Shown piece after piece: positions 1-8,613 of a stretch of DNA of 30,138 bases. Every line of letters starts with the position of its first letter. Position 1 is the first letter of the stretch. The stretch covers positions 1-30,138 of the forward strand of contig JACJXJ010000015.1 in assembly GCA_020636695.1 (NCBI GenBank), given 5' to 3'. The notes beneath the pieces are model-generated. The model ran no database searches. It had not been told where the DNA came from and saw only the letters and a program-made list of their open reading frames with translations. The position numbers and the translations under genes are program-made. This DNA is from Prevotellaceae bacterium (lineage in GTDB: Bacteria > Bacteroidota > Bacteroidia > Bacteroidales > Paludibacteraceae).

Positions 1-6
1 ATTAAT

Positions 7-40
7 AAAAAATGCCATCGAAAATTCGATGGCATTTTTT
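7..40 (-). terminator. Rho-independent terminator after the fumarase gene
   Basis: A perfect 16-bp inverted repeat (7-22 paired with 25-40) with a 2-nt apparent loop has an A tract on one side and a T tract on the other. It lies 20 bp beyond the fumarase stop codon on the minus strand. The A and T tracts make it usable from both directions, so it may also end a plus-strand gene lying left of the window. Confidence 0.85.
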
Positions 41-59
41 ATTACCTTACAAGTAGGTA

Positions 60-1694
60 TTATTTACATGCACAAACAGGCTGTAATTGTTTGAAGAAAT
101 CATTTCCTTTATCATCCACAAGGATGAATGCAGGGAAATCAACCACCTCAATTTTCCAAATAGCTTCCATACCTAGCTCTGGATATTCCACACATTCTAT
201 CGATTTAATGTTATTCTGAGCCAAAATAGCCGCTGGTCCACCAATAGAACCAAGGTAAAAACCGCCATGTTTTTTACAAGCATCAGTTACTTGTTGACTG
301 CGATTACCTTTGGCCAGCATAATCATGCTTCCACCATGACTTTGGAATAAATCCACATACGAGTCCATACGGCCAGCCGTAGTTGGTCCCATAGAACCGC
401 ACGCCATACCGGCAGGTGTTTTTGCTGGACCTGCATAATAAATAGGATGATCTTTCAAATACTGTGGCATAGCTTCACCGCGATCCAAACGTTCTTTAAT
501 TTTGGCATGAGCGATGTCGCGTCCAACAATAATAGTTCCGTTTAACGATAAGCGCGTAGAAACAGGATATTTAGTCAATTCTTTTAAGATATCAGCCATA
601 GGTTGATTCAAATTTATTTTTACAGCATCGCCTTCACCTGCATTTCTCAATTCTTCAGGAATTAAGCTTGCTGGATTATCGTCCATTTTCTCAATCCAAA
701 TGCCATCTTTATTGATTTTACATTTGATATTACGGTCGGCCGAGCAACTCACACCCATGCCCACTGGACAACTCGCACCGTGACGAGGTAAACGTACAAT
801 ACGAATATCATGTGCCAAATATTTACCACCGAATTGAGCGCCTAAGCCAATTTTATAGGATTCTTCTAATACCTGTTTTTCTAATTCAATATCGCGGAAA
901 GCACGACCATATTCATTACCTGTGGTTGGCAATTCGTCATAATAATGCGTAGAAGCTAATTTTACAGTCAATAGATTTTTTTCGGCTGACGTACCTCCAA
1001 TACAAAAGGCAATATGATACGGTGGACAAGCTGCTGTTCCCAATGTCTTAATTTTTTCAATCAAGAAAGGAACTAATGTATCTGGATTTAATAACGCTTT
1101 AGTTTCTTGGTACAAATACGTCTTATTGGCAGAGCCACCACCTTTAGTGACACACAAAAATTTGTACTCCATACCTTCAGTAGCCTCAATATCAATTTGG
1201 GCAGGCAAATTACATTTGGTATTCACCTCATCGTACATATTGAGTGGTGCATTTTGCGAATAGCGCAAATTTTCTTCGGTGTAAGTTTTAAAAACACCTA
1301 ACGACAAGGCTTCCTCGTCGCAATAACCCGTCCACACGTGCTGTCCTTTTTCGCCATGAATAATAGCGGTACCAGTATCTTGGCACAATGGTAATTTACC
1401 CTTAACTGACACGTCTGCATTACGCAACATCGTTAAAGCCACGTATTTATCATTATCACTTGCTTCCGGATCTTTTAAAATTTTAGCGACTTGCTCATTG
1501 TGCGAACGACGTAATAAAAAGGATACATCGCGAAAAGCAGCATTAGCCATTTGAGTCAATCCTTCTTTTTGAATTTTCAAAATAGGTTGACCTTCAAATT
1601 CACTCACCGAGACATAGTCTTTGGTTAATAAATAATACTCTGTTTTGTCCTCACCTAGAGGGAACGGATGTTGATAATGAAATTCTGTTGCCAT
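60..1694 (-). CDS. fumA: Class I (iron-sulfur) fumarate hydratase
   Basis: Interconverts fumarate and malate in the cytoplasmic TCA or reductive branch, using an oxygen-sensitive 4Fe-4S cluster. The 544 residues match the usual length of the one-chain class I enzyme. The three cluster cysteines are visible: C104 in LPLCQDTGTA, C223 in AACPPYHIAF and C317 in GMGVSCSADR. The N-terminal alpha domain is followed by a C-terminal beta domain (from about residue 370), which holds the GPTTAGRMDSY stretch. The ATG at 1694 is the first in frame and is preceded by AT-rich DNA without a Shine-Dalgarno site, as is normal in this phylum. The gene stands alone between its own terminator and a divergent ligase gene. 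Class I fumarases are common in anaerobic Bacteroidales that run a fumarate-reductase pathway; its use here is inferred. Confidence 0.96.
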   Translation of the reverse strand: MATEFHYQHPFPLGEDKTEYYLLTKDYVSVSEFEGQPILKIQKEGLTQMANAAFRDVSFLLRRSHNEQVAKILKDPEASDNDKYVALTMLRNADVSVKGKLPLCQDTGTAIIHGEKGQHVWTGYCDEEALSLGVFKTYTEENLRYSQNAPLNMYDEVNTKCNLPAQIDIEATEGMEYKFLCVTKGGGSANKTYLYQETKALLNPDTLVPFLIEKIKTLGTAACPPYHIAFCIGGTSAEKNLLTVKLASTHYYDELPTTGNEYGRAFRDIELEKQVLEESYKIGLGAQFGGKYLAHDIRIVRLPRHGASCPVGMGVSCSADRNIKCKINKDGIWIEKMDDNPASLIPEELRNAGEGDAVKINLNQPMADILKELTKYPVSTRLSLNGTIIVGRDIAHAKIKERLDRGEAMPQYLKDHPIYYAGPAKTPAGMACGSMGPTTAGRMDSYVDLFQSHGGSMIMLAKGNRSQQVTDACKKHGGFYLGSIGGPAAILAQNNIKSIECVEYPELGMEAIWKIEVVDFPAFILVDDKGNDFFKQLQPVCACK

Positions 1695-1922
1695 ATTTTT
1701 GAGATTATAAATGATTTTAATTTGAGTGGTAAAATTACAATTTTTTCTCGAATAATATAGACAAAAAATACCTCAAAACTGAGTTTTATAATTCTAGACT
1801 ATTAAAAACCGTCCTATAAACCAAATTACTTAAAATTTCTACCCCTTGGATAGGAAATTGACCCCTATAAATGATTTTTCATACCATTATACTACTTTTC
1901 ACCTATTTACCAATCAAACTGA
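1695..1922. other. Divergent intergenic region, fumarase / acyl-CoA ligase
   Basis: AT-rich spacer between divergent genes. A weak -7-like element for fumarase, TAATTTTA on the minus strand, lies about 35-45 bp upstream of its ATG, but no well-spaced -33 element is visible. An ORF reading into this region from 1871 is only an upstream extension of the ligase frame and is unlikely to be translated, because the ligase promoter (1923-1953) lies inside it. I see no RNA gene, repeat or other coding signal. Confidence 0.5.
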
Positions 1923-1953
1923 TTGTCAAAAGTGCTAACAAATTGTATCTTTG
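1923..1953 (+). promoter_or_regulatory. Bacteroidota-type promoter of the acyl-CoA ligase
   Basis: TTG at 1923-1925 and TATCTTTG at 1946-1953 are separated by 20 nt. This matches the Bacteroidota sigma-ABfr pattern of a -33 TTG and a -7 TAnnTTTG. Transcription would start near 1960, so the ATG at 2003 is favoured over the earlier in-frame ATG at 1871. Confidence 0.75.
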
Positions 1954-2002
1954 TGTTTTAACTTATAAAACAATTCGATTTTTCATTATTAAATTGGTAA
2001 CA

Positions 2003-3696
2003 ATGGCAGCACCAACCAAACATTTTCTCTCGTACCTAGAAACATCCATCAAACAGAATGCAAACTGTCCCGCATTGAGCGACTACGATGGAAATTTAAC
2101 TTACACTTATGCACAAATGGCTGAAAAGATAGCACGTCTCCACGTACTATTCAGCACAAGTGGGCTTCGGAAAGGCGACAAAGTAGCAATATGTGGACGT
2201 AACAGCGCTCACTGGGCTATTAGTTTTTTAGCAGTCACCAGTTACGAGGCCATTGCAGTATCCATCTTACCAGATTTTCAACCAGAAAGTATTCATGCTT
2301 TAGTAAATCATTCTGATGCCAAATGTTTATTGGTAGGACCAGTTGTTTGGAATGCCATAGACATGAATGCGATGCCTGCATTGGGAGGTGTTATCTCCAT
2401 GAACCAATTTGAATTGTTAGAGTCACGTACCGACAAATTAACTCACGCCTACAACAATTGGGAGACAGCTTTTAACGAAAAATATCCGAAAGGATTTTCG
2501 GTGATGGAGGTATCTTACCCACAAGACAATCTTGATGAACCTGCTTTAATCAATTACACTTCGGGCACAACGAGTGACCCTAAAGGTGTAGTATTAAGTT
2601 ATCGCAGCATAAGTTCTAATGTACAATTTGGTCAAGATCGTATTCCAAACAAAGCAGGCTGGAGCATGATTTCCATGCTACCACTGGCACACATGTTTGG
2701 GCTTACATTCGAATTTGTATACCAATTGGCTGGTGGCTGTCACGTTTATTTTTTAAGCAAGACACCGTCACCACAAGTATTGATGAAAGCATTTACTGAT
2801 GTACATCCATACATGATTTTGACTGTACCATTAGTTATTGAAAAAATCTTCAAAAAGACCATTTTCCCCGTTATCCACAAACCTGTGATGCGTATTTTGT
2901 GGTACACACCATTTATCAAGAATGTTATTCGGAAGAAAGTACACGAAAAACTAATGGGGGCATTTGGAGGTGAATTGCGTTATTTGATTATTGGTGGTGC
3001 AGCTTTAAACCGAGAAGTTGAAAACTGTTTGAAAGCCATTAAATTCCCTTATACTGTAGGTTACGGGATGACGGAATGTGGGCCTATTTTAGGTTATGAA
3101 GATTGGGATGTATTTGAAAAACGCTCGTGTGGTAAAGCTGTACATCGCGTAGAAGTAAAGATTGATTCAGAAGATGAACAAAACAAAGGTGGGCGAAATT
3201 TTGGTACGTGGTGACAATGTTATGAGTGGTTACTATATAAAATCCAGAAGCTACCGCAGCCATATTCACTGAAGATGGTTGGATGCGTATTGATGCCAAA
3301 GGGGACTTCGAGGCGTAATCGATGCCAAAGGAAATATTTTTATTCGTGGACGTAATAAGAGTATGATTCTAGGGGCATCAGGACAAAACATTTATCCTGA
3401 AAAGATTGAAGACAAACTCAATAATATGCCACATGTGATCGACTACAGAATCTGTGGTGGTAGAACGCAACGGACAGTTAACCGCACTCATTTATCCCGA
3501 TCTCGAAAGTTTTAAAACAGAAGCAAATCATAGAACCATAGGGGAACAGATGGAGCAAAATAGAATACATAAATGAATCGTTTATTACCACAAAATGTGG
3601 CATTTTTGCCACCTGCAAAAAGCGATGGAAATTGTAGAGAAAGAATTCGATAAAGACCCCAAAACGAAGCATCAAATTTTTTTCTTATATAAGTAA
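2003..3696 (+). pseudogene. AMP-forming long-chain acyl-CoA ligase, 3' end frameshifted
   Basis: Member of the ANL family that activates fatty acids to acyl-CoA through an acyl-adenylate at the membrane. From the ATG at 2003 the frame is intact for about 400 residues. It shows the P-loop-like YTSGTTSDPKG, the motif GYGMTECGPI and typical flanking sequence. From about 3185 the frame breaks repeatedly. Pieces of the expected C-terminal domain can be read by switching frames: GEILVRGDN, then EDGWMR, IDAKGNIFIRGRNKSMILG, GQNIYPEKIED, ESVVVERNGQLTALIYPD, and a family-like end EFDKDPK...FFLYK with stop at 3694-3696. At least five or six lesions occur within 500 bp. The full span (about 564 codons) is the normal family length, so this is one gene with a damaged end. 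The lid domain, including the G-R-N-K adenylation region, would be lost if the sequence is correct. Confidence 0.85.
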
Positions 3697-3715
3697 TTAG
3701 AGTTGTTGAACATAA

Positions 3716-3979
3716 ATGAAATTAATCTATCAAACGTTAATAACGAGTCCCCGTTTTATCTCAAAACAATTAAATGTTTACAAGGGATATTATTTTTATT
3801 GGTGGTTTAGAAAACTATTAACTAGCAATTCACGCGCTGATATGTATGCTAATGCGCATTTAAAAGATGGGCAAGCCATTATCAACGTGTCAACAACAGT
3901 ATCATATAAAATAATTGCTGGCCCTATTTATATGCAACGTATAGCTACTACTGGTTATATTATTGAGTTTGTAAAATAA
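3716..3979 (+). pseudogene. Degraded small Bacteroidota lipoprotein-type gene (DUF6567-like)
   Basis: The last ~50 codons, from NSRADMYANAHL through QAIINVSTTVSYK to TTGYIIEFVK, resemble the C-terminal half of small Bacteroidota lipoproteins whose usual pattern is an IFGIGG segment, then an ADMY segment, then a QAIIN segment. The expected middle part is present but in another frame: VPVLSQNN and then DIIFIGGLEN can be read around 3748-3822, interrupted by a stop. The N-terminus (MKLIYQTLI) could be the start of a signal peptide whose lipobox is missing. The gene therefore carries at least two frame changes and probably a short deletion. It lies just after the damaged ligase, so both may share one cause. 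The family name is from memory and the function is unknown. Confidence 0.5.
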
Positions 3980-3998
3980 CTCTTTCAAGCTATCTCAT

Positions 3999-4034
3999 AA
4001 AAATAGGGGACGCCACATGGTGTCCCCTATTTTT
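3999..4034. terminator. Bidirectional terminator between convergent transcripts
   Basis: A 16-bp stem (3999-4014 with 4019-4034, one G-U pair) closes a 4-nt loop, ACAT, flanked by A and T tracts. It separates the plus-strand ligase region from the end of the long minus-strand gene run at 4061 and can serve both directions. It is the first clear terminator downstream of the minus-strand run that begins near 13514. Confidence 0.9.
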
Positions 4035-4060
4035 AAACTCATCATACGTATTTCTTACAG

Positions 4061-4698
4061 TTACGCTATAAGTTCCAACATGACCATAAAATGCGACAAT
4101 GTACCGCCTAAGACAAATAAATGCCAAATGGCATGGTAATAAGGACGCGTTTTGCCATAAGCATAAAAATAAGTCCCAACGGTATAACAAACAGCTTCAG
4201 CGGCAAACCAAAGTAATCCTTGTACGGAAAAAGCATTCCAGATAGGCACCGCCACAAATACAGCAGACCATCCCATGAGTAAATACACCGTAAGTGATAG
4301 ACGCGGATGTTTACCTAATGCGATTACTTTGCCTATAGCACCAGCCAAAGCAACAGTCCAAATGGCGGAAAAACCAACCCAGCCCCAAAGTCCACCAATA
4401 ACACACAACCAAACTGGCGTGTATAGGACGCAGCAATGAGCACATAAATATTAATATGATCGATGTGACGCAAAAAATGCTTTAACTTACCTGGCATCGC
4501 CCAATGATACACTGTAGATGCAGTGTACATCAAAAATACAGCAACCGCAAAAATTGACATCCCTAACAATTGCTCCCAAGAACTATCCATACTACGCACA
4601 ATCAACAGCCAACCTGTGGATAGTGCAAAAATAACACCTACCAAATGCGTTAACGTATTGGCAATTTCTTCATTCGTTCTACAATTTTTCATACACAT
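4061..4698 (-). pseudogene. trhA: Hemolysin III / TrhA family membrane protein, one frameshift
   Basis: Seven-helix inner-membrane protein of the CREST superfamily (PAQR/hemolysin III). The hallmark residues are all present: EEIANTLTHLVG near the N-terminus, S-x3-H in STVYH followed by the D of HIDHINIYVLIA, and H-x3-H in HAIWHLFVLGG. Codons before about 4424 (minus-strand reading) and after 4418 are in different frames. Removing two bases from the GTGT at 4419-4422 restores YT-PVW-LCVIGG and gives one protein of about 211 residues, the normal family length. The frame is thus off by +2 at one place and intact elsewhere. It is either a recent mutation or a sequence error. A second in-frame ATG at 4692 could also be the start. 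TrhA is linked in E. coli to membrane energetics; a role here is only inferred. Confidence 0.85.
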
Positions 4699-4730
4699 CG
4701 TGTTTTTAGAAAATTATTAAACTCTATAAA

Positions 4731-5084
4731 TCAACTCCTAAACATAAAATAGACAGCTCCCATTAAACACAATGCCGCCCATACAAAATCCCACTTAAAA
4801 GGTTGATTCATATAAAATACGGCAAAAGGAATAAAAATAGTTAGCGAGATAACTTCTTGAATAATTTTAAGTTGAGGTAAACTGTACACCGTAAACCCCA
4901 CTCGATTGGCGGGCACCATGATTAAATATTCGCACAAAGCGATACCCCAACTGGCTAAAGCAGCTATCCACCACGCTTTACCTGACATATTACGTAAATG
5001 AGCATACCACGCAAACGTCATAAAACAGTTGGACAACACCAACATAAATACAGTAAAAATATATGGATTAATAAGTTTTATCAT
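4731..5084 (-). CDS. DUF486 family four-helix membrane protein (DMT-like)
   Basis: A 117-residue hydrophobic protein with four predicted membrane helices (about residues 8-27, 39-57, 75-92 and 97-115). It contains motifs typical of DUF486: NCFMTFAWYAHL, ALCEYLIMVPANR, and QLKIIQEVISLTIF in the third helix. The family is distantly related to small drug/metabolite transporters, but no substrate is established. It sits 29 bp after cinA and 32 bp before trhA on the same strand, in the 3' part of the long co-directional run. Family assignment is firm; function is unknown. Confidence 0.9.
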   Translation of the reverse strand: MIKLINPYIFTVFMLVLSNCFMTFAWYAHLRNMSGKAWWIAALASWGIALCEYLIMVPANRVGFTVYSLPQLKIIQEVISLTIFIPFAVFYMNQPFKWDFVWAALCLMGAVYFMFRS

Positions 5085-5113
5085 CTCTGTAAATTAAATA
5101 GAAACGATATAAA

Positions 5114-6356
5114 TTATGAATGTGTCAAAGCATACCAAAAGTCAAATAATGCCTGATTAACAGTCCGTTCTTGGTGTTGGGTACGAGTAGTTCTAAAAAC
5201 ATATTTTTTAGAACTAACTCCTTTGTCTGATGCAATAGCTATCCACACGGTGCCTAATGGTTTTTCTTCTGTTCCACCAGTAGGGACCAGAAATACCTGT
5301 CGTAGCAATGGCATAATTGCTTTGAAATAATCGACGACAACCTATCGCCATTGCTTCGGCAGTTTGAGCACTCACAGCACCATATTGAGTCAACGTATCT
5401 GTATGCACGCCAAGCAATTGTTCCTTGATATCATTAGAATAAGCAACAACACCTCCTAAATAATAGGCGCTAGCACCAGCCACTTCGGTAATACGATGCC
5501 CCAATTGTCCTCCAGTGCAACTTTCGGCCGTAGCTAAAGTGGCACCACGTTCTATCAATAACTTACCGATAACAGAGGCAAACGTTTCATCATCGTATCC
5601 GTAAATATAAGTGTCGATAAGCGGAATTAATTTAGCTAATTGTTCATCCATTTGCTGCTGCAATAACAATTTATCATCACCATGTGCCGATAATCGCAAA
5701 CGCACCTTACCCGCTTCGGGCAAATAAGCCAACCTAAAATTGGTCGGTAATGCTAATTCCCAAGCTTCTATCGTGTCGGCCAAAAATGATTCGCCAATAC
5801 CGCAGGTTAAAACCGTCTTGTGTAAAATAGCTTCCGTTCCTAATCGTTGTTGAAGTTTTGGTAACACATACTCACTCATTAACCATTGCATTTCAAACGG
5901 AACACCAGGTAACGACACCACAATTTTTCCATCACGCTCAAACCACATACCAGGGGCTGTTCCCACTTTGTTCAACAACGGTTCACAGCCATCAGGAACT
6001 AAGCCTTGCATTTGATTAATGGCAGAAATTTGCAATCCACGCTTGGTGAAAAAATCTGTCACATTAGCCAACGAAGGTTCGTGCATCACTAATTGCATAT
6101 CAAAGTAATCGCACAAAGCCGTTTTGGTTATGTCGTCTTTGGTTGGGCCTAAACCACCCGTCATAATGACTACCTCGGCATGCGCTAAAGCGTCGGAAAG
6201 TGTTTTTGTAATATCATTGAAGTCATCAGCAATGGTAACAATACGAGCTACGTGTATATTGTTTTTTTCTAACTCACTAGCCATCCACGAGGCATTGGTG
6301 TTTACCACCTGACCAATGAGTAACTCATCACCAATATTTATCAAATACGCATTCAT
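5114..6356 (-). pseudogene. cinA: CinA family protein (COG1058 + PncC domains), one frameshift
   Basis: Two-domain protein. The N-terminal molybdopterin-binding-like COG1058 domain (about residues 1-165; INIGDELLIGQVVNTNA, MTGGLGPTKDD) is associated with ADP-ribose or NMN pyrophosphatase activity. The C-terminal PncC domain (about 255-413; ATAESCTGG, GGVVAYSNDIK, ATTGISGP) deamidates nicotinamide mononucleotide in NAD recycling. The frame breaks in the conserved GISGPTGGTEEKP stretch: one extra base near 5281-5285 turns PTGGTEEK into PYWWNRRK. Without it the protein runs to TAA-equivalent at 5114 and has about 413 residues, the usual CinA length. It lies 35 bp after the RSH gene and 29 bp before the DUF486 gene. 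One +1 change in an otherwise intact gene looks recent or like a sequencing error. Confidence 0.92.
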
Positions 6357-6391
6357 ACTAATTTGTATCTTAATTATTTTCTAAAGCCCTT

Positions 6392-8581
6392 TTAACTACG
6401 ATAAACTTGTTTTACACCTTTTATGGCACGAATTTTCTTAATTAACTGCTCCAACTGATGTACTTCTTTAACCATTACGGTTATATTGCCCTCAAACAAA
6501 CCATCGTGCGAATCGACTGAAATAGAGCGCATATTCATACCATTTTCCTTGGTAATAACCGATGTTATATTAGTGACAATACCAATATCGTCATGCCCGA
6601 TAACACGTAGTGTGATTGGATATTCATTGCCATTACCTTCACCCGACCAGCGAGCGCTCACAATACGATAGCCAAACTTATCAATCATTTGTGGTGCATT
6701 AGGACAATCTTTACGATGAATTTTAATACCACTATTGATAGTCACAAATCCAAAAATTTCATCTCCAAAAATAGGATTACAACATTTGGATAATGTATAA
6801 TCGATATTCTTCAAATTACGGTCAATAACTAATGCGTCGTCCTGCGCTGAAATCTTTTGTAGCTCGGTTTCACGTGAAAAACCATCGGCGGTACGCAACG
6901 AAACGGGTTCAGAAGGCGCATCTTCTTCTAATAATTTTTCACGCAAAGAAAGCACATTTATTTTTTCCTTATAAATGGCGACATAAAAATCGGTCAGTGT
7001 TTTGTAACCCATCTTTTTGGAAACGCGTGTTACATCCCCATCGGTCACATCCATTTTCCAGTTTTTCAAACGACGCCAAAGAATATCACGACCATCCTCG
7101 GCTTCTTTATGCTCTATTTCCTTAATGCATTGTTTAACCTTAGATCGCGCTTTAGAAGTGACCAAGAATTGTAACCAATCAATTTTAGGTGTTTGGTTAG
7201 GCGATGTCAATACAGCTATTTGGTCACCGTTTTGTAATACATATTTGAAAGATACATGTTTTTCATTCACAATAGCTCCCATACAGTGCGAACCTATATT
7301 GGAGTGAATAGAAAACGCAAAATCGAGCACTGTAGCACCTTTACGCAACCGATGTAAATCGCCTTTTGGTGTAAATACAAATACATCGTCGTCATAAAGC
7401 TGCATTTTAAATTCGTTGATTACGTCATTGTCAGACGAGTCTGAAGATGTTTCTAGAATTTCACGTAGGTTTTTGAGCCATTCATCCATCTTTTCAGAAT
7501 CGCTCTTTCCACCTTTGTATTTCCAGTGTGCCGCAACGCCTTTTTCGGCCACTTCGTCCATGCGCTTAGTACGAATTTGCACTTCTACCCATTTGCCTTC
7601 TGGTCCCATCACAGTCACGTGCAAACTTTCATAGCCATTGGCTTTAGGTGCCGAAATCCAATCACGTAAGCGATTTGTATTGTAGGAATACATATTGGTA
7701 ACCACCGAAAATGCTTGCCAACAAGCCGCTTTTTCTTTCTCCTCGGGACAATCAATAATAATACGAATGGCAAACAAATCGTACACTTTTTCAAACGGTA
7801 CTTGTTGTTTACGAATTTTTGTCCAAATGGAGTGTATCGATTTTGTACGACCTTTAATACTAAAGTTTAAACCTTGAGCTTTCAATTGATCCTTGACAGG
7901 TTCAATAAAACTATCAATGTAGATATCGCGCGAACGTTTAGTTTCATTCAGTTTTTGCGCAATTTCCTTATAAATATCGCGAGCGGTGTATTTAAGCGAC
8001 AAATCTTCCAACTCTGTTTTAATAGCGTATAAACCCATACGATGAGCCAATGGCGCATACAAATAGGAAACTTCACGCGCTATTTTTTGTTGTTCTTCGT
8101 CCGTATAGATATCGAGCGAACGCATCACATGAAGACGTTCAACAATCATAATCAGAATAACACGTGCATCTTCGGCAAATGAAATGAGTAATTTTCTAAA
8201 ATTCTCTGTCTCTACTGCCACATTGCGCTGATATAAGCCATAGGCTTTAACTAAACCAGAAACAATCGAAGCGGTAGATTTATCGTATTTCTTTTCAATA
8301 TCGGCTACCGAACAACTACCAGCTAAAACGAGTTCGTATAGCATAATAGCATTAAGACCATGACGACCCAAAGATATTTCTTTATGGGCCAACATGGCTG
8401 TTTCTAACGCACGTTCTACACGACTTACATCTAATTGGTTCGTTTGAAGGGCGCCTACAACATCATTTTTTAGTAGCCGCCATCCCTCTCGCGAATAAAC
8501 ATCGCTTAAACAAAGGACTGCCTCTTTATAGAGTGACAGTCCCTTGTTGTTGAGAGGTATTTTTACTATTTCTTTTTCCAT
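6392..8581 (-). CDS. rsh: RelA/SpoT homologue (long RSH) with degenerate hydrolase domain
   Basis: Cytoplasmic (p)ppGpp enzyme of the stringent response; 729 residues, the normal long-RSH length. Domains in order: HD-like region (about 60-160), synthetase (about 240-355), TGS (398-460), helical region, zinc-finger/CC region with C600, C601 and C626 (about 590-640), and ACT (654-728). The synthetase looks active: GRTKSIHSIW, YDLFAIRIII, APKANGYESLHVTV and E333 in EVQIRT. The hydrolase residues are not conserved. Where active enzymes have L-H-D-V-x-E-D-T this one has MLYELVLAG (80-88), and the usual D-R-L-H-N reads E-R-L-H-V (148-152). The motif before the G-loop is basic, R-L-R-D (304-307). 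I infer a synthetase that hydrolyses ppGpp poorly or not at all, implying a second RSH elsewhere. It lies 32 bp after the M6 protease gene and 35 bp before cinA. Confidence 0.93.
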   Translation of the reverse strand: MEKEIVKIPLNNKGLSLYKEAVLCLSDVYSREGWRLLKNDVVGALQTNQLDVSRVERALETAMLAHKEISLGRHGLNAIMLYELVLAGSCSVADIEKKYDKSTASIVSGLVKAYGLYQRNVAVETENFRKLLISFAEDARVILIMIVERLHVMRSLDIYTDEEQQKIAREVSYLYAPLAHRMGLYAIKTELEDLSLKYTARDIYKEIAQKLNETKRSRDIYIDSFIEPVKDQLKAQGLNFSIKGRTKSIHSIWTKIRKQQVPFEKVYDLFAIRIIIDCPEEKEKAACWQAFSVVTNMYSYNTNRLRDWISAPKANGYESLHVTVMGPEGKWVEVQIRTKRMDEVAEKGVAAHWKYKGGKSDSEKMDEWLKNLREILETSSDSSDNDVINEFKMQLYDDDVFVFTPKGDLHRLRKGATVLDFAFSIHSNIGSHCMGAIVNEKHVSFKYVLQNGDQIAVLTSPNQTPKIDWLQFLVTSKARSKVKQCIKEIEHKEAEDGRDILWRRLKNWKMDVTDGDVTRVSKKMGYKTLTDFYVAIYKEKINVLSLREKLLEEDAPSEPVSLRTADGFSRETELQKISAQDDALVIDRNLKNIDYTLSKCCNPIFGDEIFGFVTINSGIKIHRKDCPNAPQMIDKFGYRIVSARWSGEGNGNEYPITLRVIGHDDIGIVTNITSVITKENGMNMRSISVDSHDGLFEGNITVMVKEVHQLEQLIKKIRAIKGVKQVYRS

Positions 8582-8613
8582 AAAAATACCTATTAAATAA
8601 TTTCAAAAATCGA

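Noticed and set aside
1871..2002. Upstream in-frame extension of the acyl-CoA ligase
   Set aside because: The well-spaced promoter at 1923-1953 lies inside it, and the family N-terminus begins at the ATG at 2003.
6832..7877. Several plus-strand ORFs of 60-97 codons opposite the RSH gene
   Set aside because: They lie wholly antisense to a strongly conserved enzyme, have no recognisable motifs and lack promoters.
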